DNA of 6,353 bases from TMED14 sp041192685 (GCA_041192685.1 JBEEMM010000083.1:1-6353); one strand, 5' to 3'; positions 1 to 5,933 are shown, numbered from the stretch's first letter. Program-made: numbers and translations. The notes: generated by a model not told the origin, from the sequence alone.

Positions 1-989
1 TTCTCGAGCTGCGTGGCTGCGCCGTATTCTGGGGTCATCACATAAAGCGAGACGTCGCTGTGGTCAAGGATTTCTGTATCTGATTGGCCAATTCCACTGG
101 TTTCTAGCACAATGAGGTCGTACTTGGCCGCCTTGAGTACATTTAAGGCATCGCTGACGTGCTTGCTCAGGGCAAGGTTGCTCTGACGAGTAGCGAGAGA
201 ACGCATGTAGACGTTGTCGTGGTTGATGGCATTCATCCTAATCCGGTCGCCGAGCAGGGCACCTCCGGTTTTGCGCTTGGACGGATCCACACTCACCAAA
301 CCAATTTTAAGGCCGGGAAAATGGCGAAGCACGCGGCGTACTAGCTCGTCGACCATGGAACTTTTACCCGATCCTCCGGTACCCGTAATGCCCAGAACCG
401 GTGCCTGATTCAGAGCTGCCAAGGTCTCAACCTCAGCCCTTAAGGTTTCGTAGACGGCGGGCGCGTTTTCTGCGGCAGAAATCATGCGGGCCACCGAGCG
501 AGGACGTTGAATTTTAACTCCTTCGAGGGCATCTTCAACCTGACTTCCGATGGCAAAATCACAGCGCTCCAGAAGGTCGTTAATCATGCCTTGAAGGCCC
601 ATGGTACGTCCGTCGTCGGGGTGATAGATCCGCGTAATTCCGTAGGCCTGAAGCTCCTGTATTTCACTAGGCAAAATAGTCCCGCCGCCACCGCCAAAGA
701 TTTTAATGTGTCCCGCGCCACGTTCCTCGAGTAAGTCGTGCATGAACTTGAAGTACTCCAAATGCCCGCCCTGGTAGGAGGTCATGGCAATAGCGTTGGC
801 GTCTTCTTGTATGGCGGTCTCCACCACCTCTTGGGCGCTGCGGTCGTGGCCCAAATGAATTACCTCGGCTCCTGACGACTGCAGGATGCGTCGCATTATG
901 TTAATGCTCGCGTCGTGCCCGTCAAAAAGCGAGGCCGCCGTAACAATTCGAATCGGATGTTTGGGCTTGTAGGGTTGGGATTCCACCAT
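1..989 (-). CDS. icmF: Fused isobutyryl-CoA mutase IcmF, N-terminal part (3' end beyond left edge)
   Basis: IcmF interconverts isobutyryl-CoA and n-butyryl-CoA with adenosylcobalamin. It carries its own MeaB-type GTPase chaperone between the B12-binding and mutase domains. Translating the minus strand from the ATG at 989 gives 329 codons open to the left edge. Residues about 10-145 are the B12-binding domain: FDGHDASIN with the axial His25, then MTSYQGGH at 69-76 and a five-glycine run at 99-103. Residues about 195-329 are the G3E/MeaB-like GTPase: Walker A GTGGSGKS at 203-210, SVDPSKRKTGGALLGDR at 233-249, and ETSGIGQSD at 296-304. The domain order separates it from stand-alone MeaB/ArgK and from two-subunit mutases. 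The family is roughly 1,050-1,100 residues, so about 30% is seen; the G-protein base-specificity motif and the TIM-barrel mutase domain lie outside. It starts 31 bases after the HAD gene on the same strand, so cotranscription is likely. Substrate preference (isobutyryl, pivalyl or other) cannot be judged from this part. Confidence 0.93.
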   Translation of the reverse strand, partial: MVESQPYKPKHPIRIVTAASLFDGHDASINIMRRILQSSGAEVIHLGHDRSAQEVVETAIQEDANAIAMTSYQGGHLEYFKFMHDLLEERGAGHIKIFGGGGGTILPSEIQELQAYGITRIYHPDDGRTMGLQGMINDLLERCDFAIGSQVEDALEGVKIQRPRSVARMISAAENAPAVYETLRAEVETLAALNQAPVLGITGTGGSGKSSMVDELVRRVLRHFPGLKIGLVSVDPSKRKTGGALLGDRIRMNAINHDNVYMRSLATRQSNLALSKHVSDALNVLKAAKYDLIVLETSGIGQSDTEILDHSDVSLYVMTPEYGAATQLE

Positions 990-994
990 AAAAG

Positions 995-1002
995 CAAAGA
1001 TA
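995..1002 (-). promoter_or_regulatory. Possible Bacteroidota -7 promoter box in front of icmF
   Basis: The minus strand reads TATCTTTG, an exact match to the Bacteroidota -7 consensus TAnnTTTG, ending five bases before the icmF ATG. Transcription would then start at or within a few bases of the start codon, giving a leaderless or nearly leaderless mRNA. No TTTG element is found at the expected -33 spacing, so it may be a chance match or a weak internal promoter in the HAD-icmF unit. Confidence 0.3.
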
Positions 1003-1020
1003 CCGCGCAGACCGAGACCC

Positions 1021-1749
1021 CTACTGCTCGATCGCTCGGTTGAGCAGATCCGCAAAGGTCCGCCAGTCCTTAAACTCAAGGTCAGGAATTGCCTGTGCGT
1101 CAGGGGCAATGGCATCCGCGGCGTGAAACCATGCCGTGCGCATGCCCACTCCCTGCCCACCAAGTACATCCCGGAGCAAGGAATCTCCGACCATCCACGA
1201 GTCCTGAGGTCGAGCCCCTGCTTCGCGAAGTGCTGCAGTAAAAATCCCAGCACTGGGCTTATAGGAGCCCGCACGGTCCGAAGTCATCCGAACAGTAAAG
1301 AAGTGGCTCAATCCCAAGGCAGCTACCTTGCGTTCTTGGGGTTCAGAAACTCCGTTGGTGATAAGATGCAGCTGGTGTCCGCCTTGGCGAAGCTCCTCAA
1401 GTGCCTCCGCAGCACCGTCGTAACCCTGCCCGAGGTCGGGCAATCGCTTCTTGAGTCGGAATTCGCAGTCTTTGGCAAGCGCTCTGAGGCTTTTAGGAGA
1501 ACCCGTATCTACTCCCATTTCGCTAAATAAAAGCGCAAACCGACGCGCCCTAACGTATTCTACTCCGAGGTTATGGTCTTGAATGTGGTCCCAAAGGCGG
1601 TCGTTTATGGCTAAATAACATTGAGTAAATTGCGCAGAAGTCCCCAATGAATTCCAGCCTAACTCCGCGTGGAGCTCTTCAAAGAAGATCCTGTGGTTGC
1701 CCTCGTGATGCCAAAGAGTACGGTCAAGATCAAAAAAAAGATGAGCCAT
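1021..1749 (-). CDS. yjjG: YjjG-family HAD hydrolase, probable noncanonical pyrimidine nucleotidase
   Basis: A soluble HAD-superfamily phosphatase of 242 residues. YjjG-type enzymes dephosphorylate noncanonical or damaged pyrimidine nucleoside monophosphates, keeping them out of DNA. All HAD motifs are present: motif I FFDLDRTLW with nucleophile Asp7 and acid/base Asp9, motif II LITNG with Thr131, motif III Lys164 in SYKPSAGIF, and motif IV VGDSLLRD with Asp189 and Asp194. The helical cap segment NDRLWDHIQ at 49-57, followed by ARRF at 68-71, resembles the corresponding YjjG segment, and total length is normal for the family. The ATG at 1749 places motif I at residues 5-13, as expected, so I trust the start. 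It lies 31 bases upstream of icmF on the same strand and diverges from the 1854 gene. HAD substrate assignments are imprecise, so the family call is firmer than the substrate. A phosphoglycolate-phosphatase-like role is the main alternative. Confidence 0.85.
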   Translation of the reverse strand: MAHLFFDLDRTLWHHEGNHRIFFEELHAELGWNSLGTSAQFTQCYLAINDRLWDHIQDHNLGVEYVRARRFALLFSEMGVDTGSPKSLRALAKDCEFRLKKRLPDLGQGYDGAAEALEELRQGGHQLHLITNGVSEPQERKVAALGLSHFFTVRMTSDRAGSYKPSAGIFTAALREAGARPQDSWMVGDSLLRDVLGGQGVGMRTAWFHAADAIAPDAQAIPDLEFKDWRTFADLLNRAIEQ

Positions 1750-1752
1750 GGC

Positions 1753-1760
1753 TCAAAGGT
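1753..1760 (-). promoter_or_regulatory. Weak Bacteroidota -7-like box before the HAD gene
   Basis: The minus strand reads GACCTTTG, differing from TAnnTTTG only at the first base, and ends four bases before the HAD ATG. The geometry mirrors the box before icmF. No convincing -33 TTTG is present. Listed because the divergent intergenic region must hold a promoter for this gene unless transcription starts inside the neighbouring gene. Confidence 0.15.
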
Positions 1761-1781
1761 CGATGCGCAGGCTCGAGAAAA

Positions 1782-1844
1782 ATGAAAAAAGTTAACCTTC
1801 ACCTCACGGGCGTGGCACTTGTTTGCTCTATTTTTGGTGCTTAA
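1782..1844 (+). CDS. Possible 20-residue signal-peptide-like small ORF
   Basis: An ATG at 1782 opens a 20-codon frame closed by TAA at 1842-1844, ten bases before the next gene's start. The predicted peptide begins MKK and continues as a hydrophobic stretch (LTGVALVCSIFGA), the make-up of a signal peptide or short membrane peptide. The A-rich sequence around the start (GAGAAAA before it, AAAAAA in codons 2-3) resembles Bacteroidota translation starts. It could be a real micropeptide, a leader peptide for the downstream operon, a decayed 5' end of a secreted protein, or chance. The promoter-like box at 1829-1836 lies inside this ORF, which argues against both being functional together. I know no named homologue. 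Confidence 0.25.
   Translation: MKKVNLHLTGVALVCSIFGA
1829..1836 (+). promoter_or_regulatory. Possible -7 promoter box for the plus-strand operon
   Basis: TATTTTTG matches the Bacteroidota TAnnTTTG consensus exactly and lies 17 bases before the ATG at 1854. A transcript would begin near 1841-1844 with a short AT-rich leader (TTAATTAAAA). This is a sensible place for the promoter of the 1854-3573 operon because the upstream gene runs the other way. A TTTG at the usual -33 distance is missing; one at 1822-1825 is too close. Confidence 0.35.
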
Positions 1845-1853
1845 TTAAAACGT

Positions 1854-2489
1854 ATGACGCCTCGTACCATTCTTTATCTGCGTGTAGCCCTTGGGGTCAT
1901 CGCCGTTTTATTTGCCTTTCGCATTTACCGAATCATCATGGAGCCCATTGAGTTCCAGAAAATTAAGGATCGTCGCTACGAGGCGGTAATCATGCAGCTC
2001 GAGCAGCTTCGGGAGGCTCAGCTCGCCTTCAAAAATGAATACGGCATGTATGCCTCCGAAGTTTCTACCCTGATAGACTTCATGAAAAACGCAGAAGTCA
2101 CCATCGTAGAACGCAAGGATTCCTCGTTCATGCAGTTCAACAAGGTCTATCAGATTGACATGAACAAAGACACCATCATCTACCGCGTGATCGGCAGCGC
2201 CCCCGCCCTAACGAAACTCCGCAACCAAAGAGAAGATTTGTTCCCCGAAGATCTTAATCTAGACGACTTGCTCACGATCAAATACAGCCAAGACTCCACC
2301 TTTAAGATGGGTACTGCAGTGATTGAGAAAAATGGAATTAAAGTGCCCGTATTTGAAATCAAGGCAAGCAATGCCGCAATTTTCAGTGAATACTACGGCA
2401 AGTACGAAAACTACATTAAGCGTTTGAAAAACAGTGACTTAATCGTTGGTTCGCTCACCGAACCGACCCTGAGCGGCAACTGGAACTAA
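1854..2489 (+). CDS. Membrane-anchored protein of unknown function, conserved-looking, pseudopilin-like topology
   Basis: I do not recognise a named family. The 211-residue product has one N-terminal hydrophobic segment at about residues 6-22, then a basic patch (RIYR). A charged helix-like stretch follows at about 36-66 (KIKDRRYEAVIMQL onward) ending in YGMYASEVSTLIDFM. A single membrane helix followed by a helix with a double Arg and a G-x-Y motif resembles the layout of type II/IV pseudopilins, but the prepilin peptidase signature (G-F-T-L-x-E) is absent. That comparison is inference. The rest (about 80-211) is a charged mixed alpha/beta-looking domain, presumably periplasmic. The ATG at 1854 is preceded by AT-rich sequence and gives a compact N-terminus. 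Its stop lies five bases before the next ORF's TTG start, so the two are probably cotranscribed. Its codons look more A/T-rich than those of its neighbours. Confidence 0.85.
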   Translation: MTPRTILYLRVALGVIAVLFAFRIYRIIMEPIEFQKIKDRRYEAVIMQLEQLREAQLAFKNEYGMYASEVSTLIDFMKNAEVTIVERKDSSFMQFNKVYQIDMNKDTIIYRVIGSAPALTKLRNQREDLFPEDLNLDDLLTIKYSQDSTFKMGTAVIEKNGIKVPVFEIKASNAAIFSEYYGKYENYIKRLKNSDLIVGSLTEPTLSGNWN

Positions 2490-2494
2490 TCGCT

Positions 2495-3016
2495 TTGACT
2501 CCAACAGTTTGGGTCGAACCCTCTAGCGGACTCCAATGGCATGATGAGTCCTTCTGCATGCTGGTTCCCAAAAATATTGCGGACTCCGACTGGCGCATCG
2601 TCGACCCTCAGGGAAGTTCCTGGTTTCGCAGTCCCTTGGACGAGCGCTACCATTTGATCTACCGCTTTTCTGAAAGCCCAGAGGGAGCGCAACCCCTAAG
2701 TCTTTTTAACCTTCGCAGGTGGCTGAGCAGCCGACCTACCGGCCGGGCAGTAAGGGCCCAGTGGTGGAACGACCGTTTAGAGCTCGCCGCCTTAGACGGA
2801 ACCCTAATTAAGGCCCATGCGGTGCATCGCGCGCCAAGTGCCGGGGATGCCGCCTACTTTGCCTTACTGCTTTTTGACCAGCTTGACTGGGCAGGAAGCA
2901 CGGTTCCGCTGTTTTGGGAAGGGCAAGGAAGCGAAGACGTCCAGAAGTGGACGAAGCATTTTATTGCGCACTGGCACAGCCGTTCCCTTGAGGGTGTATT
3001 GGGACTCGCATCGTGA
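2495..3016 (+). CDS. DUF3822-like protein, apparently N-terminally short
   Basis: Function is unknown. The segment DAAYFALLLFDQLDW followed by VPLFWEG (about residues 118-143) matches the pattern I know near the C-terminus of Bacteroidota DUF3822 proteins (D-F-Y-Y-L-L-F...EQL). The upstream location next to rsmD is the usual DUF3822 setting. At 173 residues it is well below the roughly 250-280 usual for the family. Its N-terminus aligns by eye to the internal 'LVPK' region (LVPKNIAD at 23-30), so the first family subdomain seems absent. The start is uncertain. TTG at 2495 is the first plausible codon, five bases after the preceding stop. The frame is open back only to 2438 with no ATG or GTG, and the first in-frame ATG (2558) would remove more. 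The stop overlaps the rsmD GTG by four bases (GTGA), indicating translational coupling. No signal peptide or membrane segment is seen. Confidence 0.75.
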   Translation: MTPTVWVEPSSGLQWHDESFCMLVPKNIADSDWRIVDPQGSSWFRSPLDERYHLIYRFSESPEGAQPLSLFNLRRWLSSRPTGRAVRAQWWNDRLELAALDGTLIKAHAVHRAPSAGDAAYFALLLFDQLDWAGSTVPLFWEGQGSEDVQKWTKHFIAHWHSRSLEGVLGLAS

Positions 3017-3573
3017 GAATCATCCGAGGGTCCCACCGCGCCAAAATCCTTCGAGCTCCGTCAAGCCTGCCCGTGAGGCCTACTACCGACATGGCCAAAG
3101 AAGGCCTGTTCAACATCCTTGAGAACCACCTAACCTGGAGCGACGTGCGGGCGCTTGACCTCTTTGCCGGTACCGGAAACCTCAGCTACGAAATGGCCAG
3201 CCGGGGATGCCCCGACGTTACCGCGGTGGATAGCTACCGTGACTGCGTCCGCTTCATTCAAAAAACTGCCGAACAGCTTCAGCTTCCCATTCGCACGGTG
3301 GGCGAAGACGCTCTGCGCTTTGTGCAGCGCAACCCTAGCCGCTGGAACGTCATCCTGGCCGACCCACCCTACGACTTTGCCCACTACCCTACGATGGTTG
3401 ACCTGGCCCTTGCGCGCCTTACCGAAGAAGGAATACTCGTGGTCGAGCACAGTGCAGCCACGGATTTTAAGGAACATCCAAACTTCACGGAGGTGCGCCG
3501 CTACGGCAGCGTACACTTTAGCTTTTTTGCAGCGCCTTTAGCCAGGCAGCTACCGCCCGACTTCGGTGGCTGA
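3013..3573 (+). CDS. rsmD: 16S rRNA (guanine(966)-N(2))-methyltransferase RsmD
   Basis: RsmD transfers a methyl group from S-adenosylmethionine to N2 of G966 in 16S rRNA during 30S assembly, in the cytoplasm. The 186-residue product shows the family hallmarks in order: MRIIRGSHR at the N-terminus, RPTTDMAKEGLFNIL at 22-36, SAM-binding motif I DLFAGTGNLSYE at 49-60, the acidic AVDSY at 71-75 after strand 2, and catalytic motif IV ADPPYDF at 116-122. Length is typical. The start is GTG at 3013, inside the stop of the DUF3822-like gene (GTGA overlap), and gives the expected family N-terminus. The protein normally ends soon after the strand seen here as YGSVHFSFF. The last 14 or so residues (AAPLARQLPPDFGG) are proline- and arginine-containing and lie antisense to rdgB, so they look like a read-through tail. 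Confidence 0.95.
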   Translation: MRIIRGSHRAKILRAPSSLPVRPTTDMAKEGLFNILENHLTWSDVRALDLFAGTGNLSYEMASRGCPDVTAVDSYRDCVRFIQKTAEQLQLPIRTVGEDALRFVQRNPSRWNVILADPPYDFAHYPTMVDLALARLTEEGILVVEHSAATDFKEHPNFTEVRRYGSVHFSFFAAPLARQLPPDFGG

Positions 3574-4096
3574 TGAGGCTTTTTTCGCCTTCCTGCATCT
3601 CGGCAAAGGTTCGACCGTCACCCTCTGACGGAACAAAAAGTGAATCGTAGCCAAAACCCTGAATGCCCCGCTCTTCTCTAGTGATTTCCCCTTCAACCTG
3701 CCCCAAATACAGGGAGGTACCTGCTTGAGTAGTCCAGGCCAAAACGGTCTTGAATCGAGCTTTGCGGCTTACCGCACCCTGCATTTGTAAAAGGAGCTTA
3801 GCTCGATTGTCGGAATCTGATTTTTGAGGGCCGGCGAAGTAGGCGCTGTGAACCCCTGGCATACCATCCAAAAAATCCACTTCAAGTCCGCTGTCGTCCG
3901 CAAGGCTGGGGAGACCGCAGGCTCGCCAGAGAAACTCGGATTTTTGCTGGGCATTCTCGTGAAGGGTCGTCCCGTCTTCAGCGAGCTCTCCTGCAATACC
4001 TAGGTCTGTGGGGGTCAGCAACTCCCAATGATCAGGAAGAACCGACCGTAGTTCGCGAATCTTGTGCGGATTCTGGCTTGCAAGCACCAATTTCAC
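3518..4096 (-). CDS. rdgB: XTP/dITP pyrophosphatase, RdgB/HAM1 family
   Basis: This cytoplasmic house-cleaning enzyme hydrolyses XTP, dITP and ITP to monophosphate and pyrophosphate, so deaminated purines stay out of DNA and RNA. The 192-residue protein has every family motif: SQNPHKIREL at 7-16 (nucleotide phosphate binding), LADDSGLEVD at 65-74 with the catalytic/metal Asp region D67-D68, PGVHSAYFAG at 80-89, GFGYDSLFVP at 147-156, and the base-recognition SHRSRA at 176-181. Length is typical. The start is GTG at 4096, whose bases overlap the stop of oxyR (GTGA), so it is probably translated by coupling as the last gene of the minus-strand cluster. Its final 18 codons, including the SHR motif, overlap the 3' end of rsmD on the other strand. 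Nothing suggests inactivation. Confidence 0.96.
   Translation of the reverse strand: MKLVLASQNPHKIRELRSVLPDHWELLTPTDLGIAGELAEDGTTLHENAQQKSEFLWRACGLPSLADDSGLEVDFLDGMPGVHSAYFAGPQKSDSDNRAKLLLQMQGAVSRKARFKTVLAWTTQAGTSLYLGQVEGEITREERGIQGFGYDSLFVPSEGDGRTFAEMQEGEKSLISHRSRAVAAWLKALQKS
3547..3585 (+). terminator. Possible intrinsic-type terminator of the rsmD operon inside the rsmD/rdgB overlap
   Basis: On the plus strand, 3547-3555 (CAGCTACCG) pairs with 3564-3572 (CGGTGGCTG) as a nine-base stem with one G-U pair and an eight-base loop. Seven bases later comes a run of six T (3580-3585). The hairpin spans the end of rsmD and its stop codon. The gap between stem and T-run is longer than ideal, so efficiency is doubtful. 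It works only in the plus direction: on the minus strand no T-run follows. Both parts also encode rdgB codons, so the pairing could simply reflect protein constraints. Confidence 0.35.
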
Positions 4097-5034
4097 TTGG
4101 TACTGTCTAATAGTTGATCCTGCTCCGAGCTGGCGCGAAGACCTTCAGGAACCGAAGCGCGCACAATCTCAGCAAGGGCCTTCACCATTCCGGTTTTGCG
4201 GTTACCCGGAAGGGTCAAAAGGGCAACCTGCCTAACGGGTCGGGGTTCCGCAATAGGTTTGACCCGTTTTTGACGAATCGCAGAGAGTTCGTCAATGGCC
4301 AACTGGGGCAAAAGCGTCATTCCTAGGCCCTCGTCGGCAAGGCGCACCAGGGTTTCAAACTGCCCTACCTTGACGGTAATGCGTTCGTTGGGCCGCTCCA
4401 CCCCGCAGAGCTTAAGAACCTGGTCCCTAAAGCAATGGCCCTCTGGGAGCAGCAGGATTTGCTCCAACTTAAGTTCCGAGGAGGTCAAGAATAAATCCCG
4501 AGACTTGGGGTGGCCCTCGGGCAAGTAGGCAAAAAGCGGTTCGCGGTAGAGGAGCTCTTGCACAAAGTGATTCGGTGAAATCGGAACCGCCAATATGGCG
4601 GCGTCCAGCACACCAGAGTCCAGCTTCTCCAGCAACTGGTCCGTCCGTGCCTCTTCAATTTCTAGCGTAAGGTTGGCAAATCGCCGAAGCAGTTCTGGAG
4701 CAAAACGCGGAATGAGGTAGGGCGCAATGGTAGTAATTATACCCAAGCGAAGCCTACCCTCCAGCGGCATATGAAAGTGTCGGCTCGCCTCAAGGAGATT
4801 CTGAGCCGAGTGCATCGTCCGTTGGGCATGAGTCAAAACCTGAACTCCCAAAGGGGTCAGTTGAATGGGTTGGCTCCTGCGGTCCACCAAACTTCCATTG
4901 ACTAGCTCTTCTAATTTTTGAATTTGGGCGGACAATGTTGGTTGCGAAACACCACAGGCCTTGGCAGCCCTACCAAAATGGCAGTGCTCCGCAAGGGCCT
5001 CAAAGTACTGCAGCTGAATTAGGGTAATTGCCAT
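4093..5034 (-). CDS. oxyR: LysR-family hydrogen peroxide sensor OxyR
   Basis: OxyR is a DNA-binding regulator that senses peroxide through a reversible disulfide and activates catalase, peroxiredoxin and iron-protection genes. With the ATG at 5034 the protein has 313 residues. The N-terminal winged helix-turn-helix (about 3-62) contains FGRAAKACGVSQPTLSAQI, very close to the OxyR pattern. The effector domain shows ITTIAPYLIP at 100-109, matching the OxyR threonine loop. The decisive motif is EGHCFRDQVLKLC at 198-210, with Cys201 and Cys210 nine residues apart exactly like C199/C208 of E. coli OxyR, along with the flanking His, Arg and Asp. GLGMTLLPQLA at 236-246 also fits. An upstream in-frame ATG (5046) and GTG (5055) would add 4 or 7 unconserved residues; I prefer 5034. 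It overlaps the preceding acyltransferase gene by 16 bases and the rdgB start by three. No private promoter is evident, so autoregulation as in classical oxyR is not obvious. Confidence 0.93.
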   Translation of the reverse strand: MAITLIQLQYFEALAEHCHFGRAAKACGVSQPTLSAQIQKLEELVNGSLVDRRSQPIQLTPLGVQVLTHAQRTMHSAQNLLEASRHFHMPLEGRLRLGIITTIAPYLIPRFAPELLRRFANLTLEIEEARTDQLLEKLDSGVLDAAILAVPISPNHFVQELLYREPLFAYLPEGHPKSRDLFLTSSELKLEQILLLPEGHCFRDQVLKLCGVERPNERITVKVGQFETLVRLADEGLGMTLLPQLAIDELSAIRQKRVKPIAEPRPVRQVALLTLPGNRKTGMVKALAEIVRASVPEGLRASSEQDQLLDSTK

Positions 5035-5933
5035 GGAGCGTTCCATCGTTCCCACCGAAGATAGGGCACATTAACAGCCCCGAAACCTTGGTAAAAGCGG
5101 GCTAGACCCTCCGCTGAAGTTCCTTCAAAGTCGAGAAGCTTCCAGCGACCCACGGCCATCGTGATGAATTCATTGATGAGCCAAGTCATGGAGTTATTCT
5201 CGCGTCCTTCGGGGGTGGTAGCACTAAAAAGCAGCACAGCCCGATCCCCAGAAAAAGCCACAAAAATACCGGCCAGCCATTGGTTGCCTTCGCCAAGCGC
5301 AGCCCAAACTGCTCCCCTACCTTGGTGCAGCAAGTGGTACATAGCCGTCTTCATGGCCTGCTCGTATCCCTTGGGGATGCTATACTTATTCCCTTGATTT
5401 TGAGCGAAATAATTCCATAACTCCTCGGGATTGCTGTACTCCCAGAGCTGGTTTCCCGAGGCCTTCGCCAGATTTCGGCGGGTCTGGCTCGAATAACCCT
5501 GGTGCAGTGCCTCGTAGCTACCGTCAAGCCGTAGCTCGTAGTTGGGGGCTGAGAACCACCGTTCCCAACCTGCCTTGCGCCAATGCCAACCCTGGTCCGC
5601 ATTCCATCCAGTGGGCCTGCTCATACTCAGGCGCAGTCGGACCAACCTCGGGAGGGCATCCAGAGCGGCCCTTAACCGGTCAGCATCGTCTGCTGCGGAA
5701 CCCAATGGTCCGAGCCGCTGGGCCCCAAACGGGCAAAATGCCTGCTTAAAACCCCATTTACTCCGCCCTACAGCAAAAGGAAGAATGAGGTCTTCGGACT
5801 GCAGCGCCATCCAAGTCGTACCCAAACAATCCAAGTATCCGATGCGGTCGTAGGGGAAGCCGTCGCTGCGAAGCGAGTGAGCCAGTTCCCACTCTCCTTC
5901 GTTGGGATTTTCGGTGGTTTTAAAGGGGCTCAT
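5019..5933 (-). CDS. GNAT/FemAB-like acyltransferase family protein
   Basis: Probable cytoplasmic acyl- or aminoacyltransferase with the GNAT/FemAB fold; the acceptor is unknown. From the ATG at 5933 it has 304 residues. The segment GYSSQTRRNLAKA at 146-158 matches the Y-S-x-x-x-R-R-N signature entering the second GNAT-like domain. The C-terminal block has LAGIFVAF (220-227), LLFSATTPEGRENNSM (234-249), then LLDFEGTSAEGLARFYQGFGA (from 266), typical of Bacteroidota proteins annotated as GNAT N-acetyltransferases. The start at 5933 overlaps the upstream gene's TGA (ATGA), which I take as decisive. The frame continues to 6002 and contains another ATG, but those residues (arginine-rich, no domain) are antisense-like. 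The next gene, oxyR, begins inside its 3' end. Sitting directly after a polysaccharide-deacetylase-like gene, it may modify an envelope glycan or peptidoglycan; that is inference from context. Confidence 0.8.
   Translation of the reverse strand: MSPFKTTENPNEGEWELAHSLRSDGFPYDRIGYLDCLGTTWMALQSEDLILPFAVGRSKWGFKQAFCPFGAQRLGPLGSAADDADRLRAALDALPRLVRLRLSMSRPTGWNADQGWHWRKAGWERWFSAPNYELRLDGSYEALHQGYSSQTRRNLAKASGNQLWEYSNPEELWNYFAQNQGNKYSIPKGYEQAMKTAMYHLLHQGRGAVWAALGEGNQWLAGIFVAFSGDRAVLLFSATTPEGRENNSMTWLINEFITMAVGRWKLLDFEGTSAEGLARFYQGFGAVNVPYLRWERWNAPWQLP

Noticed and set aside
681..695. GC-rich tandem-looking tract resembling a trinucleotide repeat
   Set aside because: It encodes the five-glycine loop of the IcmF B12-binding domain with mixed glycine codons, so protein sequence explains it.
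1024..1047. Inverted repeat CTGCTCGA / TTGAGCAG at the 3' end of the HAD gene, as a terminator before icmF
   Set aside because: The eight-base stem (one G-U-type pair) is followed on the minus strand by no T-run, and it lies inside the last HAD codons. It could still be an mRNA structure, but there is no support for termination.
1123..1530. 135-codon plus-strand ORF inside the HAD gene
   Set aside because: It lies fully antisense to a protein with all four HAD motifs, and its translation shows no domain or ordered hydrophobic pattern. Long antisense frames are expected in GC-rich coding DNA.
3130..3541. Two 128-codon ORFs (one per strand) inside rsmD
   Set aside because: Both are out-of-frame shadows of a clear RsmD sequence with SAM-binding and DPPY motifs.
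5035..5055. Upstream starts for oxyR at 5046 (ATG) and 5055 (GTG)
   Set aside because: They add 4-7 residues before the conserved OxyR N-terminus and increase overlap with the preceding gene; the ATG at 5034 fits the family best.
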